Positions 1 through 11,100 of a stretch of 64,000 nt of DNA are shown here, piece after piece. The position numbers and the translations under genes were made by a program. Source of the stretch: Smittia aterrima (taxonomy: Eukaryota > Arthropoda > Insecta > Diptera > Chironomidae); NCBI GenBank assembly GCA_033063855.1, contig CP093830.1, positions 7,874,854 to 7,938,853 of the forward strand, read 5' to 3'. The notes beneath the pieces are model-generated. The model was given only the letters and a program-made list of their open reading frames with translations, was not told where the DNA came from and ran no database searches. Position 1 is the stretch's first letter. Each line of letters opens with the position of its first letter.

Positions 1-324
1 GGAATGTTGTTTTCTCCTAATCATCATTACTTCAGGATCTTTGATTTAAAGTCTCAACAGCTTTTCACAGCGGGATTTATCAATTATTACATTGATCATG
101 AATACCAACATAAAATGTTCACGCGAGCACTACAGGAAGAATTCGACCACCAAAAAAGGTTGAACATGAGGCAGCTTGAGCCTGGATTCGCGATTTGGTT
201 GACAAGTTTGACGTTCACTTTCTTTGCATTCTCCTTGGAATGGTTGAACAATTTTAAAGATTATTTGGTAATCAAATACATTTTTAAGGCTTTTTTCCGA
301 GCGCAGAATGGCTCAATGCACTAG
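1..324 (+). CDS. Ionotropic receptor, C-terminal fragment (5' cut by window edge)
   Basis: The frame is open from base 1 and ends at a TAG at 322-324, giving about 107 residues of a protein that starts outside the window. Near the end, the segment LEPGFAIWLTSLTFTFFAFS followed by LEW has the look of the last transmembrane helix of insect ionotropic receptors (variant glutamate receptors used in chemosensation). In that family a hydrophobic helix ending in an acidic residue sits close to the C-terminus. Upstream, the stretch around QQLFTAGFINYYID resembles the end of the second ligand-binding lobe. A possible AATAAA signal lies at 554-559. The family call is inferred from this pattern only; the ligand lobes and pore are not visible. 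Another multi-pass receptor family is possible. Confidence 0.55.
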   Translation, partial: GMLFSPNHHYFRIFDLKSQQLFTAGFINYYIDHEYQHKMFTRALQEEFDHQKRLNMRQLEPGFAIWLTSLTFTFFAFSLEWLNNFKDYLVIKYIFKAFFRAQNGSMH

Positions 325-700
325 AATATTTGCATGAAAATGATCAAGAAAATTAAGCACTAAATGTTGATTTATTTTCTGAGAAAAGATTTAAAGCCAA
401 ATGACGTAAAGATGGCGCGCAAAGTCACAAAACGTGTAAACCTGTTGCAAAGATTTTAAAAATCTGATTGCTTTATTCACCAATTTAAAAAGGTTTATGT
501 TGCACAAAAAAATTCTTAAGAAATTTAAGTAATTTTAAGAAACTTGAATGAAAAATAAAATCGTTACTTTTTGGAATTTCTATGTAATTCGACAAGTGTC
601 CAATCACAAAATCGTTTGTTTATTTGAAAATGTATCTCACTCGAGAGCAATTGTTATGAATCATCACTTTGGGAAATATTTTCATTCCACGAATATTTTA
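325..700. other. Intergenic stretch, no gene seen
   Basis: AT-rich spacer between the receptor fragment and the protease promoter. It holds the likely polyadenylation signal of the receptor (554-559). I see nothing else in it. Confidence 0.5.
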
Positions 701-862
701 ATTGCGATAAGATGAGTTTTGATAGCAAAATATTCCATCACCATGCAATTGAATCGTTATCGCTTCTGATAAAAATTGCGATAAAACTATTTCAGCTACT
801 TGTGTATAAGACCTGTCGTATTTTTCTTGCCGCTTAGTTTTCTTTTAATCGTCTTACTGAAA
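700..862 (+). promoter_or_regulatory. Serine protease promoter with GATA-site cluster and TATA box
   Basis: Five GATA(A) motifs occur within about 80 bp (near 706, 721, 757 on the reverse strand, 768 and 780). A TATA-like GTATAAG lies at 804-810, about 55 bp before the protease ATG. GATA factors are known activators of insect midgut digestive genes, so gut expression is a reasonable inference. Expression itself cannot be seen here. Confidence 0.5.
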
Positions 863-1876
863 ATGGTGAAAATAATTATTGCGGTTGCTCTTTTGAGTTT
901 TGCGTCAGCCGAAGTATTTTTATCCGAAGAATGGAAGGAATTGAAATCGCCTCTCGACTCGCCAAGATATCAAGAAATTCTAAGTAAATTATTCCAAGAC
1001 GTTCCAGTTACCGGTAAAGTTAATCGAGGAGGAAGAATTGCTGGAGGCGAACTAGCAACACTCGGACAGTTTAAGCATCAAGCTCTCTTGTTAACGCGAG
1101 ACTCGCTGGGTGACGAATATATTTGTGGTGGTGCAATTATCAGCCACAATTTCATTCTCACGGTGAGTCATTAAAACTTTTTTTAATTTCACGAACTTAT
1201 GTTTTCTTCTTTGTTTAGGCTGCTCATTGTCTCGATGGTATTCTCAAAGTATCGGTTTATGTTGGAATCATCGATCGGATAAATGGACCAGCAATTTGGG
1301 GAATTGATATCACTGACAAGTCGCACATGATTATTCATGAAAATTATGATCGAGACAGCGTCGCTAATGACATTGCTCTTGTCAGACTTGTCAACACAAT
1401 CAAGAATGATCCAAAAGTAACAACTGTTCAACTACCAAAGAGATCAGATCACAGCATATCACTCGAAGGAAAACTTGCGACGATTTCAGGATTCGGTCGA
1501 ACATCAGACACAAGTGGACCTTCACAATTTCTCAAATGGGTTCGAACAACTATTGTTGCGAATGCAAATTGTGAAAAAGTTTTTGGAAAAGCAAATGTTC
1601 GCGATTCAAATATTTGTTTGAGTACAACAGGCGGCAAATCTTCTTGCCAAGGCGATAGCGGTGAGTAATAAAATAAACTTTTGGATTCTCCGAAATTATT
1701 TGCATTTCGTCTTAGGCGGAGGGATGACGGTTGATCTAAATGGAAATACAATCGTCGTTGGAATTGTTTCATACGGAGCCGCAGTCTCTTGCACTTCGCA
1801 ATATCCTGCAGTTTTCACCCGAGTAACGAGCTATCTTGATTGGATTCAGTCCAAAAGTGGAATACAAATTTCTTAA
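863..1876 (+). CDS. Secreted chymotrypsin-like serine protease (S1A)
   Basis: Three exons, 863-1162, 1219-1660 and 1716-1876, join in frame to a 300-aa preproenzyme. A signal peptide covers residues 1-16 (ends FASA). The propeptide ends at an Arg58-Ile59 activation site (GGR/IAGG). The catalytic triad is visible: His103 in AAHC, Asp151 in NDIALV, Ser247 in CQGDSGG. Ser occupies the position equivalent to chymotrypsin 189, and Ala replaces Gly at about 226. This favours chymotrypsin- or collagenase-like rather than trypsin-like cleavage. There is no clip domain, so a digestive enzyme is more likely than an immune-cascade protease. The second intron falls right after the active-site Ser codon. 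The ATG at 863 was chosen because it begins the signal peptide; the upstream in-frame ATG at 800 precedes the TATA-like motif. Confidence 0.9.
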
Positions 1877-1904
1877 ACTTTTTTGAAGTTTCGAGATGTT
1901 TGTT

Positions 1905-1910
1905 AATAAA
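1905..1910 (+). terminator. Polyadenylation signal AATAAA (serine protease)
   Basis: A canonical hexamer 28 bp after the stop codon of the protease. Confidence 0.6.
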
Positions 1911-2092
1911 TTTGAAATTATGAAAATAATTTTTGTTTTGAGGCGAATTGAAAGCTTTACAAAGTTGTAAATGAGCTTTCCAAAAAAAATCAGTTTGTTT
2001 GTTATCTCCTTCCTTTGATCAATGACCTTGTGATAACAAAAACCAAATCTCCACAAAAGAATCTCCGTTCGGTTAAGATTTAAATCAATTAA

Positions 2093-2098
2093 TTTATT
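2093..2098 (-). terminator. Polyadenylation signal (Spt20)
   Basis: AATAAA on the minus strand, about 310 nt past the Spt20 stop codon. The stretch 1911-2410 holds only the two converging 3' UTRs; no other gene is seen. Confidence 0.4.
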
Positions 2099-2410
2099 TT
2101 AATCTATTTTGCGTTGTTTGAGTGTGTGAATTGATTGAAAACTATATTAACTATACAAACTTTTAATTTGAAACGAGAATTTTTTTTAAAGACGAATAAT
2201 AACTAAAAACAAAATGAAGAGAAGCTTCGCACATCAATCGCTAAAGACAAAAGAATTGGGAATATATGTAATCTTTGTTACAAAATTTAATTTTTTTTTC
2301 TGCGTCATTTAAGTCTGAAAATGTAAGAGAAAACTTTTGTCAGCAAAAGTTTAGTGCGAGTTTCATGATCGAGGCGTTTTTACCTTTTTCTGTGAAAGCA
2401 CTGTGGGCAA

Positions 2411-4484
2411 TTACATGTCACGATGTCGCTTCACGACGGTCACTTGTTGTGGTGTTACGTTTTGAACAGGAACGTTCATAGTGTATGTTGGAGTTTGAGT
2501 CACTGGAGTTGCGATGAGTTGCTGAAACTAAAGAATTTCATATTAAAATGTAATGTTAAATTTAAAGAAATATTTAAAATTTACCTGAAGGTTTGCAGGC
2601 ATCGCTGCTCCCATGTGAATCAGGTTTGATTGGTCTACTTGAAGGTAAACAGTTTGAAGGCCTTCCGCGTTATGTCCGTTAACCATCGTTTGTGTCATTG
2701 GCGCCCGTGGTTGATTGAGGAGATTCTTTATCACCTGATTCCCTGACGATTCCTGCTTTACCTGAGTCAAAACGACGACCTGTTGAGTTGTTGGCGAAGG
2801 CCGGGCCGTTGTCATTATTCTTTGTGATGTAGGAATTTTGATCGGAGCTGTAGCGACAAGCGCTGGTGGCGGAGGAGACGTGAGTGAGGTAGATGGAGAA
2901 GCTGAAGGAAGTGTTTGAATTTTTGGCACCGTCGCTTGGATTTTCTCTCCAGTTTGCATCTCCATTACCTCTCTACCAGCTCTCGTCTCTCTCTCATGCG
3001 TGATTTTAACAAATTTCCGGCCTTCTTCCGTAAAAATTCCCATAAATTCTTTAACGTATCTTCGGGCTGCCAGTGGTGATGCCAACTTGAAAGGACACAT
3101 TCGTCCACTGGATTGGCCGACTTTCTGTCGTTCAAGCGTAAGCTGACCAGATACTTCGCAACTGGTAGCACGCTCAAACAGTTCCACACGAACACGATAT
3201 TGACAATTATCACGATCAGTTTCGAACGTTAATCGTTCCGTATTTTTAGGCTGCCAGTCAAACACTCGTGAAGGTGCGATTGGCTGAAGGCTCTTGATAG
3301 CAACAGCTTCCACGCCATCGAGGAGCATTGGAGAATTGATTTCTGGAGCACGAACTCGAGTCGAGTCGCGTCTGACTGATCCACGACGTTCGACTGCAAG
3401 ATGCGATGCGAGAGCCGTTTGATGATGATGTGTTTTCTTCTCAAGCTTATTATTTCGATTCTTTGTGACTTGAAGAAACCTTCGAGCGGTTCTTCTGATT
3501 GCATCGGTTGAAAATGGAGCTCGCTCGGTAGTTGCGTTTATTGCAGCGATTCCGATTGAAGGCGATGGGTCTAAACAGATTGGTGGGGCAGTCGCAAGTA
3601 CCAGTTGCGACTCAAATGTTGTCCGCTCTTTGAATGTCCAACTAGCGTCAACAGCACCATTTATTTCATCCCATAACGCTGTCGCAGTGGGCCTCAGCAG
3701 TACATAATGAATATCACAGATGTCAAGCGGATAGCTCTGACGGTAGTCTCGAATCTGCGCGATCACAGCACCGTTGTAATACAAGTGCGGGCAGTGAACG
3801 TTGCAAAAATCAATTATTAGTGGCGGCAGCTCTTCAGAATCAAGCGCGTCTAACAGATGAGCGTTGTCGTATAACCAACTTGCAGTTTCTTGAAGATTCT
3901 CGCCCGTAGGATGCCGATGATTTGTTGTTGCGACGGGAGTGGAAGTTGCAGGTCGAAAGGCTAACGAGTATCCTTTATTACCCGGGTAAAGATTAATGAT
4001 GAGCGTATTCAGACGTTCGCGAGTAACAAGTTTATCGAGTAGGAACGACGATGGCGAGAGATTGAGCTGAAAATATATTTGAAGCTTTAGTCACCAAACA
4101 AAAAGTTTCCAATGATTCACTTACCTCTTTACAGCTTTTATCTCCTTTCAATTCCTTGTACAATTCCTTTAGTTTCTCCATGATGTTGTAGTGACTTTGT
4201 TGTATCCGAGCACTTGCATTTACGCTACTTTTTTCAGTTGGCGCACTTAACTTAGTACGTTTTGAGCTACTGGCTTCGCCTGATCCGCTACCACCCGCTG
4301 ACCGTTTGTGATGTTTGTTATGGTTGTTGTTGCTGTCATTTGAGTCGAAATCTCCATTAACAATTCCATTTGGTCGAAGTCCATTGGATGCGTGAGAGGA
4401 AGGCATCACCGCCATTTCAGACTTTTTAGTGTGATGATGATAGCCCGATTGACTCGGATGGTAGTGGTGATGATGCTTGCTCAT
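2411..4484 (-). CDS. Spt20: SAGA complex subunit Spt20 (SUPT20H homologue)
   Basis: Three exons on the minus strand, 4484-4125, 4066-2585 and 2521-2411, join in frame to 650 aa. Spt20 is a structural subunit of the SAGA histone acetyltransferase coactivator in the nucleus. The conserved Spt20 core is clear: NTLIINLYPGNKGYSL at about residues 140-155, GAVIAQIRDYRQS near 218-230, then YVLLRPT and ESQLVLATAPPICLDPS. The N-terminus (exon 1) is His-, Asn- and Ser-rich with a basic SSKRTK patch. The C-terminal third is Pro/Thr/Gln-rich and ends KRHRDM. At 650 aa it is short for a fly Spt20, which usually carries long Gln-rich tails. The ATG at 4484 opens the exon 1 frame. The gene is divergent from the BCCIP gene, about 680 bp away. 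Confidence 0.88.
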
Positions 4485-5165
4485 TTGAATGGATTATTGT
4501 GCGTAGACTTGTTGATGTGGTTTCATCAGGATCTGGAAATATATCCAAGATCATTAGACACTTGTCATTTGATAAACTCTGTTGATGTTGTACGAGTGGG
4601 GTTGAGATGATGAGAAGTTGCGAAAGAACAAAACACGATGATGATGATGGTGTGTGACACAAAGTTGTGAAGGAAATCCGTGAAGTTGATTTGATATTTT
4701 TGTTCTTTCTCAAGTGAACACTATTGTCGTTATCAAACACTTTGATTTCTCCTGATCCTGATTGTATAATTTCACTGATTTCTAGCGAAACTTACCAGAT
4801 GATATTTTTGTTGACTTTTCTAGTGAAAAAATTGAGTTTCTCTTCCTTGCTCTTTCTCGTCTTTCTTCGGACGTCTTTAGCAACAATCGGCACAAACAAA
4901 CAAGTCCAATGCGCACGCGAGACCTTCGTGAATCTTCTTAGATCCGAAAGTTGTAGGAAAATGGAAGATTATCGCGAGTTTTCTTGAATCTGTATCGCGA
5001 TCAGAATTTATTTTATTTCTGAAATTGTAAAGTTTTTATGAAAACGTCTCAGACGAGTTCCTGAAGCCAAAGTCAAAAGTGTCAAGACCCTTAATTGTTT
5101 ATTGAAAACGCCCATCTGGTGGCATTGAAAACGTTTAAGTGCCGGAAAACGTGGAAACATTTAAA
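4485..5165. promoter_or_regulatory. Shared intergenic region between divergent Spt20 and BCCIP genes
   Basis: About 680 bp separate the two start codons of these head-to-head housekeeping genes. It must contain both 5' UTRs and probably a shared bidirectional promoter. I see no TATA box typical of a focused promoter, and no protein-coding frame that looks real. Confidence 0.45.
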
Positions 5166-6103
5166 ATGAGTTTAAATAAGAAAATCCACACTAACGATGC
5201 TGATAACATGCAAGAGTCAGACGAGGATTTCACTGATGAAGAGTCTGACGAAGAAGAACAAGTTTCAGCAGCGAATGAGGTAAAAATCGCATTCAAACTT
5301 TTTTCTCAACATTTTTGTTATTGTTTTCATTTTTTTAGGAAATTCAAGTAGATTTCGAAGGACGCAATCCAATCGACAGCGATTTTGATGGAATCAAGCA
5401 GCTGCTTCGTCAACTCTTCCTTAAAGCTCACATCAACACGACAGAGTTTGCCAACACTTTGATTTCACAAAATTACGTTGGTTCTGTGATAAAGCAATGC
5501 TGGGACGAAGAGATGGGCGATGATGAAGACGACGAAGATGATCCAAATGTTGTCTTTGGAATTACATCAGTTCTCAATCTTACAAGTCGAAAGGATTCCG
5601 AATGTGTACAGCAATTGAAAGCTTTGATTCTGGAGCGTGCTGAGAAGAGTTCAACCGATGCGACACTGAAGCTGCTTCGTGATGTTCTCACAAATGATGC
5701 TCGAACAACTGGTTTTCTCATCAATGAGCGATACATTAACATCCCTTCACAAATCTCCGTTCCAATGCTCGAGAATTTATGCAAAGAAATCAAACGAGCT
5801 ACTGACAAGAACATGCCTTACAACTTCTCTTATTACGTTATGATCCTGAAGTTCCATCGCAAAGAAGCCACTAAAGGAAAACCTGCTGAAGACATTTATT
5901 CAAATCCAGAAGAAGAATTATTCCTCCAGGAATCACTCGCACACTTCGAGTACTCTGTTAAAGATGAAATGGATACGGGATTGACTGGCAAGTGGCGCGA
6001 AGACGATGTCGAGTGCATGCCATTCAGAAAAGTCATTGTTTTGGATGGAAAGAATCTTCCATCAATCGTCGAATCAATCAACGGCTTTATTCATGGATCT
6101 TAA
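5166..6103 (+). CDS. BCCIP: BCCIP homologue (BRCA2- and CDKN1A-interacting protein family)
   Basis: Two exons, 5166-5279 and 5339-6103, join in frame to 292 aa, the usual length for the family. The N-terminus is strongly acidic (EDFTDEESDEEEQ), as in BCCIP/Bcp1 proteins. The body contains VDFEGRNPIDSDFDGIKQLL, FANTLISQNYVGSVIK, a second acidic run (GDDEDDEDDPN), VFGITSVLNL and a C-terminal MPFRKVIVLDGK segment, all in family order. In other eukaryotes BCCIP/Bcp1 acts in nuclear export, ribosome biogenesis (uL14 chaperone) and genome maintenance; the precise role here is inferred from family. The ATG at 5166 was preferred over the GTG at 5139. The 3' UTR is very short, with AATAAA at 6120-6125. 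Confidence 0.85.
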
Positions 6104-6119
6104 ATATATTTTGAACAGA

Positions 6120-6125
6120 AATAAA
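6120..6125 (+). terminator. Polyadenylation signal AATAAA (BCCIP)
   Basis: The hexamer starts 17 bp after the stop codon. Only about 175 bp then remain before the next start codon, so the promoter of the aminopeptidase gene must be compact. Confidence 0.6.
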
Positions 6126-6301
6126 GAAAACGGTTCTTTATAAAATATGAAACGGTTTTGTAGACTTTTTATCGTCGGCGAAGTTTTGTTGTTGATTTTA
6201 GTAGAAATATTTTGAAAAGCAATTTAAAAGACTGAGAAGGTTCAGTCCTGTTCGCTCTATAGCTTAGTTTGCCTCGTACTTCGATTGCATTTTGCAAAAT
6301 C

Positions 6302-8021
6302 ATGGATTTAAAGTAAGTTGAACTAGATTTTCAGAAAAGTGAAATCTCATCTTAGAAATGAAAACTCATCATCCAATTTCACTGCAACAAAGAAAAAAAA
6401 TATAACACTTGGACTTTGTTATCATCATCCTCCCACTTCAGAATATGTTTCACAATTTATTAGCTTGTTTGTTGGCAGTTACTGATAACATACAATCTTC
6501 TTAAATATTTTTAGGTACCTCCCTTGTCCGATAAAAGCTGTTGACTTACAGCAAACATCAGAATATGACTCGTTGGTTGTTATCGAAGATGATGCAATGC
6601 CGAAAGCGATAGCATCCCATGTTGCTGACTTCAAGACTTTCGACAAGGGCTTTACAAATGAAGTGACTGTTTTCAAGTGCGATAAAATCGCAGTCGTCTT
6701 TTCGCCACTTGATGTTGACGATTACTCCGATGTTCGTGAATATTTCCGATCAGCTAAGAAAGGAATCGAAAGAGCTGTCAAAGCTGGATTCGTGAAACCA
6801 GCGATTTTGTTGCCATCGGCACCAAAATTCAAGAACGGAGAACTCTCAACTCTTCTTGGAGCACTTGCCGGCTTATACGTTCCAATTCAATATCGCGAAG
6901 CTGTTCCAGCTAAAGCCAATCGCATTCAACAACTTTTCGTCGCATCATCTGTTCAGGCCAATTTGAACAACATAATCGAAACGGCTGTAGCTTTGGAGTC
7001 TGGTTTGTTTATTTCTCGTGACATTGGCGGGGGAGATCCAGAACGAATGGCACCTCCAAATGTTGCTAAGTATGTTGAACAAGCATTCACTAGCGGAATC
7101 ATCAAGATCGAAGTTATCTCCGATCAAGATAGAATCGAAAAAGATTTTCCTCTGTTTGGAGCTGTTAATCGCGCAGCTCGAGCTGTTCCAAGACATCATG
7201 GACGAATTATTTTCTTGGAATATGTTCCACCAAAGCCATCGCGTAAAACTTTGATGCTTGTCGGCAAAGGAGTTACTTATGACACTGGAGGAGCTGACAT
7301 CAAAGCCGGAGGAATCATGGCTGGTATGTCACGTGATAAATGTGGAGCTGCAGCTTTGGCTGGTTTCATGAAATACGTTGAGATGAAAAAGCCTGAAGAC
7401 GTTCACGTCGTTGTCGCACTTTGCATGGTTCGTAATTCAGTTGGCGAAGAATGCTATGTTGCTGACGAAATCATAACTTCAAGAGCTGGAAGTCGCGTTC
7501 GAGTTGGAAATACTGATGCTGAAGGTCGTATGGCAATGGCAGATTGTTTGAGCTTGATGAAGGAACGAGCTGTCAAAGAGAACTTGGTTGATGCACATTT
7601 GTACACTGTCGCAACTTTGACTGGCCACGCTTGCCTTGCCGTTGGAGACTACACGGCAGTAATGGACAATAAAGTTGCTGAACACGCTGGTCACGGTTTC
7701 AACTTCTGCAAAGCTGGAGATCTTCTTGGAGATCCAGCTGAAGTTTCTCCATTGCGTCGCGAAGACTTCGCTTTCCATCGAGCTAAAGCTTATGGCGAAG
7801 ATTTGCTTCAATGTAACAACTTGCCATCGTCGCGAACTCCTCGTGGACATCAAACTCCAGCCGCTTTCTTGATCATGGCTTCAGGTCTCGACAAACACGA
7901 CCTTTCATCGACCAAGCCAATCAAGTACACTCATCTCGACATTGCTGGAGCTGCTGGTGACGTTCCACATCCTCCAACAGGAACTCCAATTCTTGCTTTG
8001 TCGCAATTACACTTACTTTGA
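6302..8021 (+). CDS. grsm: M17 leucyl aminopeptidase-like protein (granny smith / NPEPL1 type)
   Basis: A tiny first exon (6302-6312, encoding MDL and two bases) is spliced to 6515-8021, giving 505 aa. The M17 two-metal site is fully conserved: Lys255 (VGKG), Asp260 (TYDTGG), Lys267 (ADIK), Asp278 (SRDKCG), then Asp338, Glu340 and Arg342 in NTDAEGRMAMADC. Spacing matches bovine lens aminopeptidase to within one residue, so the enzyme should be active. It is expected to remove N-terminal residues from peptides, probably in the cytosol because no targeting signal is seen. The sequence is closer to the NPEPL1/W07G4.4/granny smith branch than to sperm-specific S-Lap proteins; that subfamily call is from memory of motif style. 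Possible polyA signals lie at 8052-8057 and 8107-8112. Confidence 0.88.
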
Positions 8022-8112
8022 ATGACTCAAACAAAACGCAAAGGCTGTTAAAATAAATTCCTGTGAAAATCTTGTACTTAAACAAAATTGTATGCAGATA
8101 TCAGCCAATAAA

Positions 8113-11100
8113 ACATTTCTAAAAAAGTAATCTAGCTTTCATCGAGTTCAATGAATGTCAAGTTCCCATGAGAAGAGAAAAGTTTCCAATGCGGAAATCA
8201 TTTGAATGAAATGAATTTTCTTTTATGCTCAACACTACAAGTCAATTTTATTTTTATTACATCAATCGACCTAAAAGAACCGTAATTTCGCACAGCACTT
8301 CTCAATCGAACGGAGAATGTTGCAGTTGACGTTTAAGCTAAAAGATCCATTACTCAAAGTAGGACCGAAGTTAATGACCAGCAAAAAAAAAAAGAAACGA
8401 TCGACGTTAAAGAAAGAAAAGAACTTTTGTATGTGCTCACATGCTTGAGGCGTGTAGTTTGATTAAGACTGTTATATAATCACGATTTATCCCAGCCATT
8501 CTTCGAGAAATGTAGGCCACAAGTCACCAACACATCATCGAGAACCGTTAACCGCTCGATCTTTTTGAAGATCGAGAAAAAGAAATTCGAAGAATGAGAA
8601 TCTTGATTTAGCAGAAACATCTGATTCGGTCAATGCGTAAGAGTGTAACGGGAAAGCCTTGTCGTCGATTGAAATCATTAATTTAAGTAATTAAGACACT
8701 CTCTTACATAACGACCACATTCGCGACGCTTCCGTTAGATATCGAGAAACGATCGTCGGTTTAATTCTCAATAAAAAAATAGCTTCTCAGGTTTTCTATC
8801 AAAGCAGCAATTTCTGCATGCGCAACAATGTTGCAGTCGCACTAACTACGGCGAAGTTTCATTTGTCGTTGATTTATTAGGAAATTATGATGAGGAAGTC
8901 GTTTGCAAGAATTCTTTTTCTAATTATCAACTCGTCGTCAATTTCTTTTGCTGGAATCGTTGTCGCCAAGCTGGAAAGAAAATAGAAAAGAACCTGCAGA
9001 TCTTTCTCCGTTTGAAAGCAGAGTCGAGAGTTTAATGAACTTCGTGACCTACAAAGAAATCAGCAACAAGTTTAGTTGATTTGCGGAGAACTCGAAGAAG
9101 GCTTTTGATCGAACAATTTGAAAAGTTTTTCTAGAAAATTTTGTTGATTTCATTTATTCGAAAGCTCCTTTCACCGTAAACTTACATAATCAATGGAATT
9201 TTGTTTACCAACAAAGCTTAGCGATGCATTTCCAGAGAAACTTTCCGATGAGTCACAAAGAAAGTGGAAAGGGTTTCTTCCTGATGCGAAGTCGCGAGAG
9301 AAAATTAATTACAGACCACGATCAACATTAGACTCACACATGCCAAGAAAATGTCAGATTAGTTTAATTAACCAGTTTCGTCTAAGAGAAGAGCGAGGAA
9401 AGACTTGTCGTTGTTTAAATGTGACAAGGAATGTTTTAATGCGATCAAGATTGTAAGTAATCTGCAATTTCATGCAATCTCTCGCGACTCGTAACATCCC
9501 ATCATAATCATAATAATTCTGCTCCACTTGGCAAGCAACAAGCGAATCCCCTCGAGAGTCGTGTGAGGGACGACACTTGATATTATTATCGCCCAGAAAA
9601 TTCACACACAATAAACATGATTTGAATTGCTTCGAGCAATAAAGAGAAGATGAAAAGGAGGCTCGAACGAAGAGGAAACCCAAAAGCTTGTCGATTTCTA
9701 AGAAGAGACTGACAGATCCCAAATCAAATCTCACTTCTCGCTAAATCATGAGAAAAGGTTTTTGATGCCCACGCCTCTCTTGTGAGCTTCCATTAACAAA
9801 AGCTTATGAAGACGCAACGATTAAAGACTCTTTATCGTATAAATGTCATCATCGAGTTTAAATTGAAACAGCGATCGGGCGAATAAAAATAATTTATCGA
9901 CCGATGAATTGAAAAGCGAAGAAAGCAGAAAAGAAAGAACTGTTGGGCAAGTTTACTGCACTTGCGACTTTCGCGCGCGCTTCCATTCTCTCTCTCACTC
10001 TTTCATTCTCGATGAGATGTAGGTCAGTTAGTTCGTTGATCTCTTGGCCTTAGTTAAGATTTCGCAATACATCAAAAAAGAACTCTCTTCAAGCTCTGCG
10101 CGTTCGCTTGGGTGTGTTTGTGGTTTGGTTTATTTCTCTTCTTTCATTCTGACTTTGCTTCTTCTTCGATCGAGTATGCTGAATCCGCGGGAGAACCAAA
10201 CTTGTTAACTGGTGTGTTGAGAGAAGGAGAAATCCCCCCCTCAAGTGTTGTAGTAATCAGGTTCAATTTCAATCGCATCTTCCATTGAATTAAAAAGAAA
10301 AAACTTCCTGTAAGTTTGCACCGCAAACAAGAGCTTCGTATGTGGGCACGTATGTAAACGAATGTGTGACCTTCCGATTTGCGCTTTACCTTCTTGCATA
10401 ATCCTGAAGGTTATTTTGCCGGCCATCCATGAATCAATTTGTAAACAGGGAAAAACAAAAGTCAAAGACATGTGTGGACTGGAGACAATCATCGATGAGC
10501 GCTCTCTCTCACTCTCTGACTTCGTTGTGCTATCGCCTTTCGATTCGAAATGATAATGACTACCTAAGACCGAAGCGATTGACTATATTATGTAACAGAG
10601 TGATATAAAAAGCTTCATGAGAATTACATCATATAGCGAAGAATGTTTTTTATGTATTTTTATTTTTTCGGGAAAAAAAGTTTACGCTGATATTTTTTGA
10701 CTCGCGGCTTGGTGAGAATCGCTGACGACAACAACAAAACCAGTGAAACGCATATTTCCGTGGTCAAAAATCTCATTTTTTCTGTATTTAAAATGCGTGC
10801 TGGTCTTTGGTTTACGTTTGTAGGAGAAACGAAGTGTTTCGTGCTCTCAAAAGGAGTGACGTCTCAACATCAGGATTTGTGAGGTGTGCTCGTTACAGGC
10901 CTGAAAAGAAATTGCGCATTAAAGGCAACAGCAGCTCACTGTTCACATGTTAAGAAAGAGAAAAGTTCAACTTCCTCGTCGTTGCTTACAACATTCCATC
11001 GACTTACACGAGTATGAAAGAAAAATGCCATGAAAAGTTTTTCAGCGCGAGCAACACCACAGAAGAACATGGAATAATCAGCTGGCAATTGACGTAATGG

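Noticed and set aside
10015..10060. TCAGTT initiator-like site after CT-rich tract
   Set aside because: No TATA or DPE at the right distance and no gene downstream to support a promoter call.
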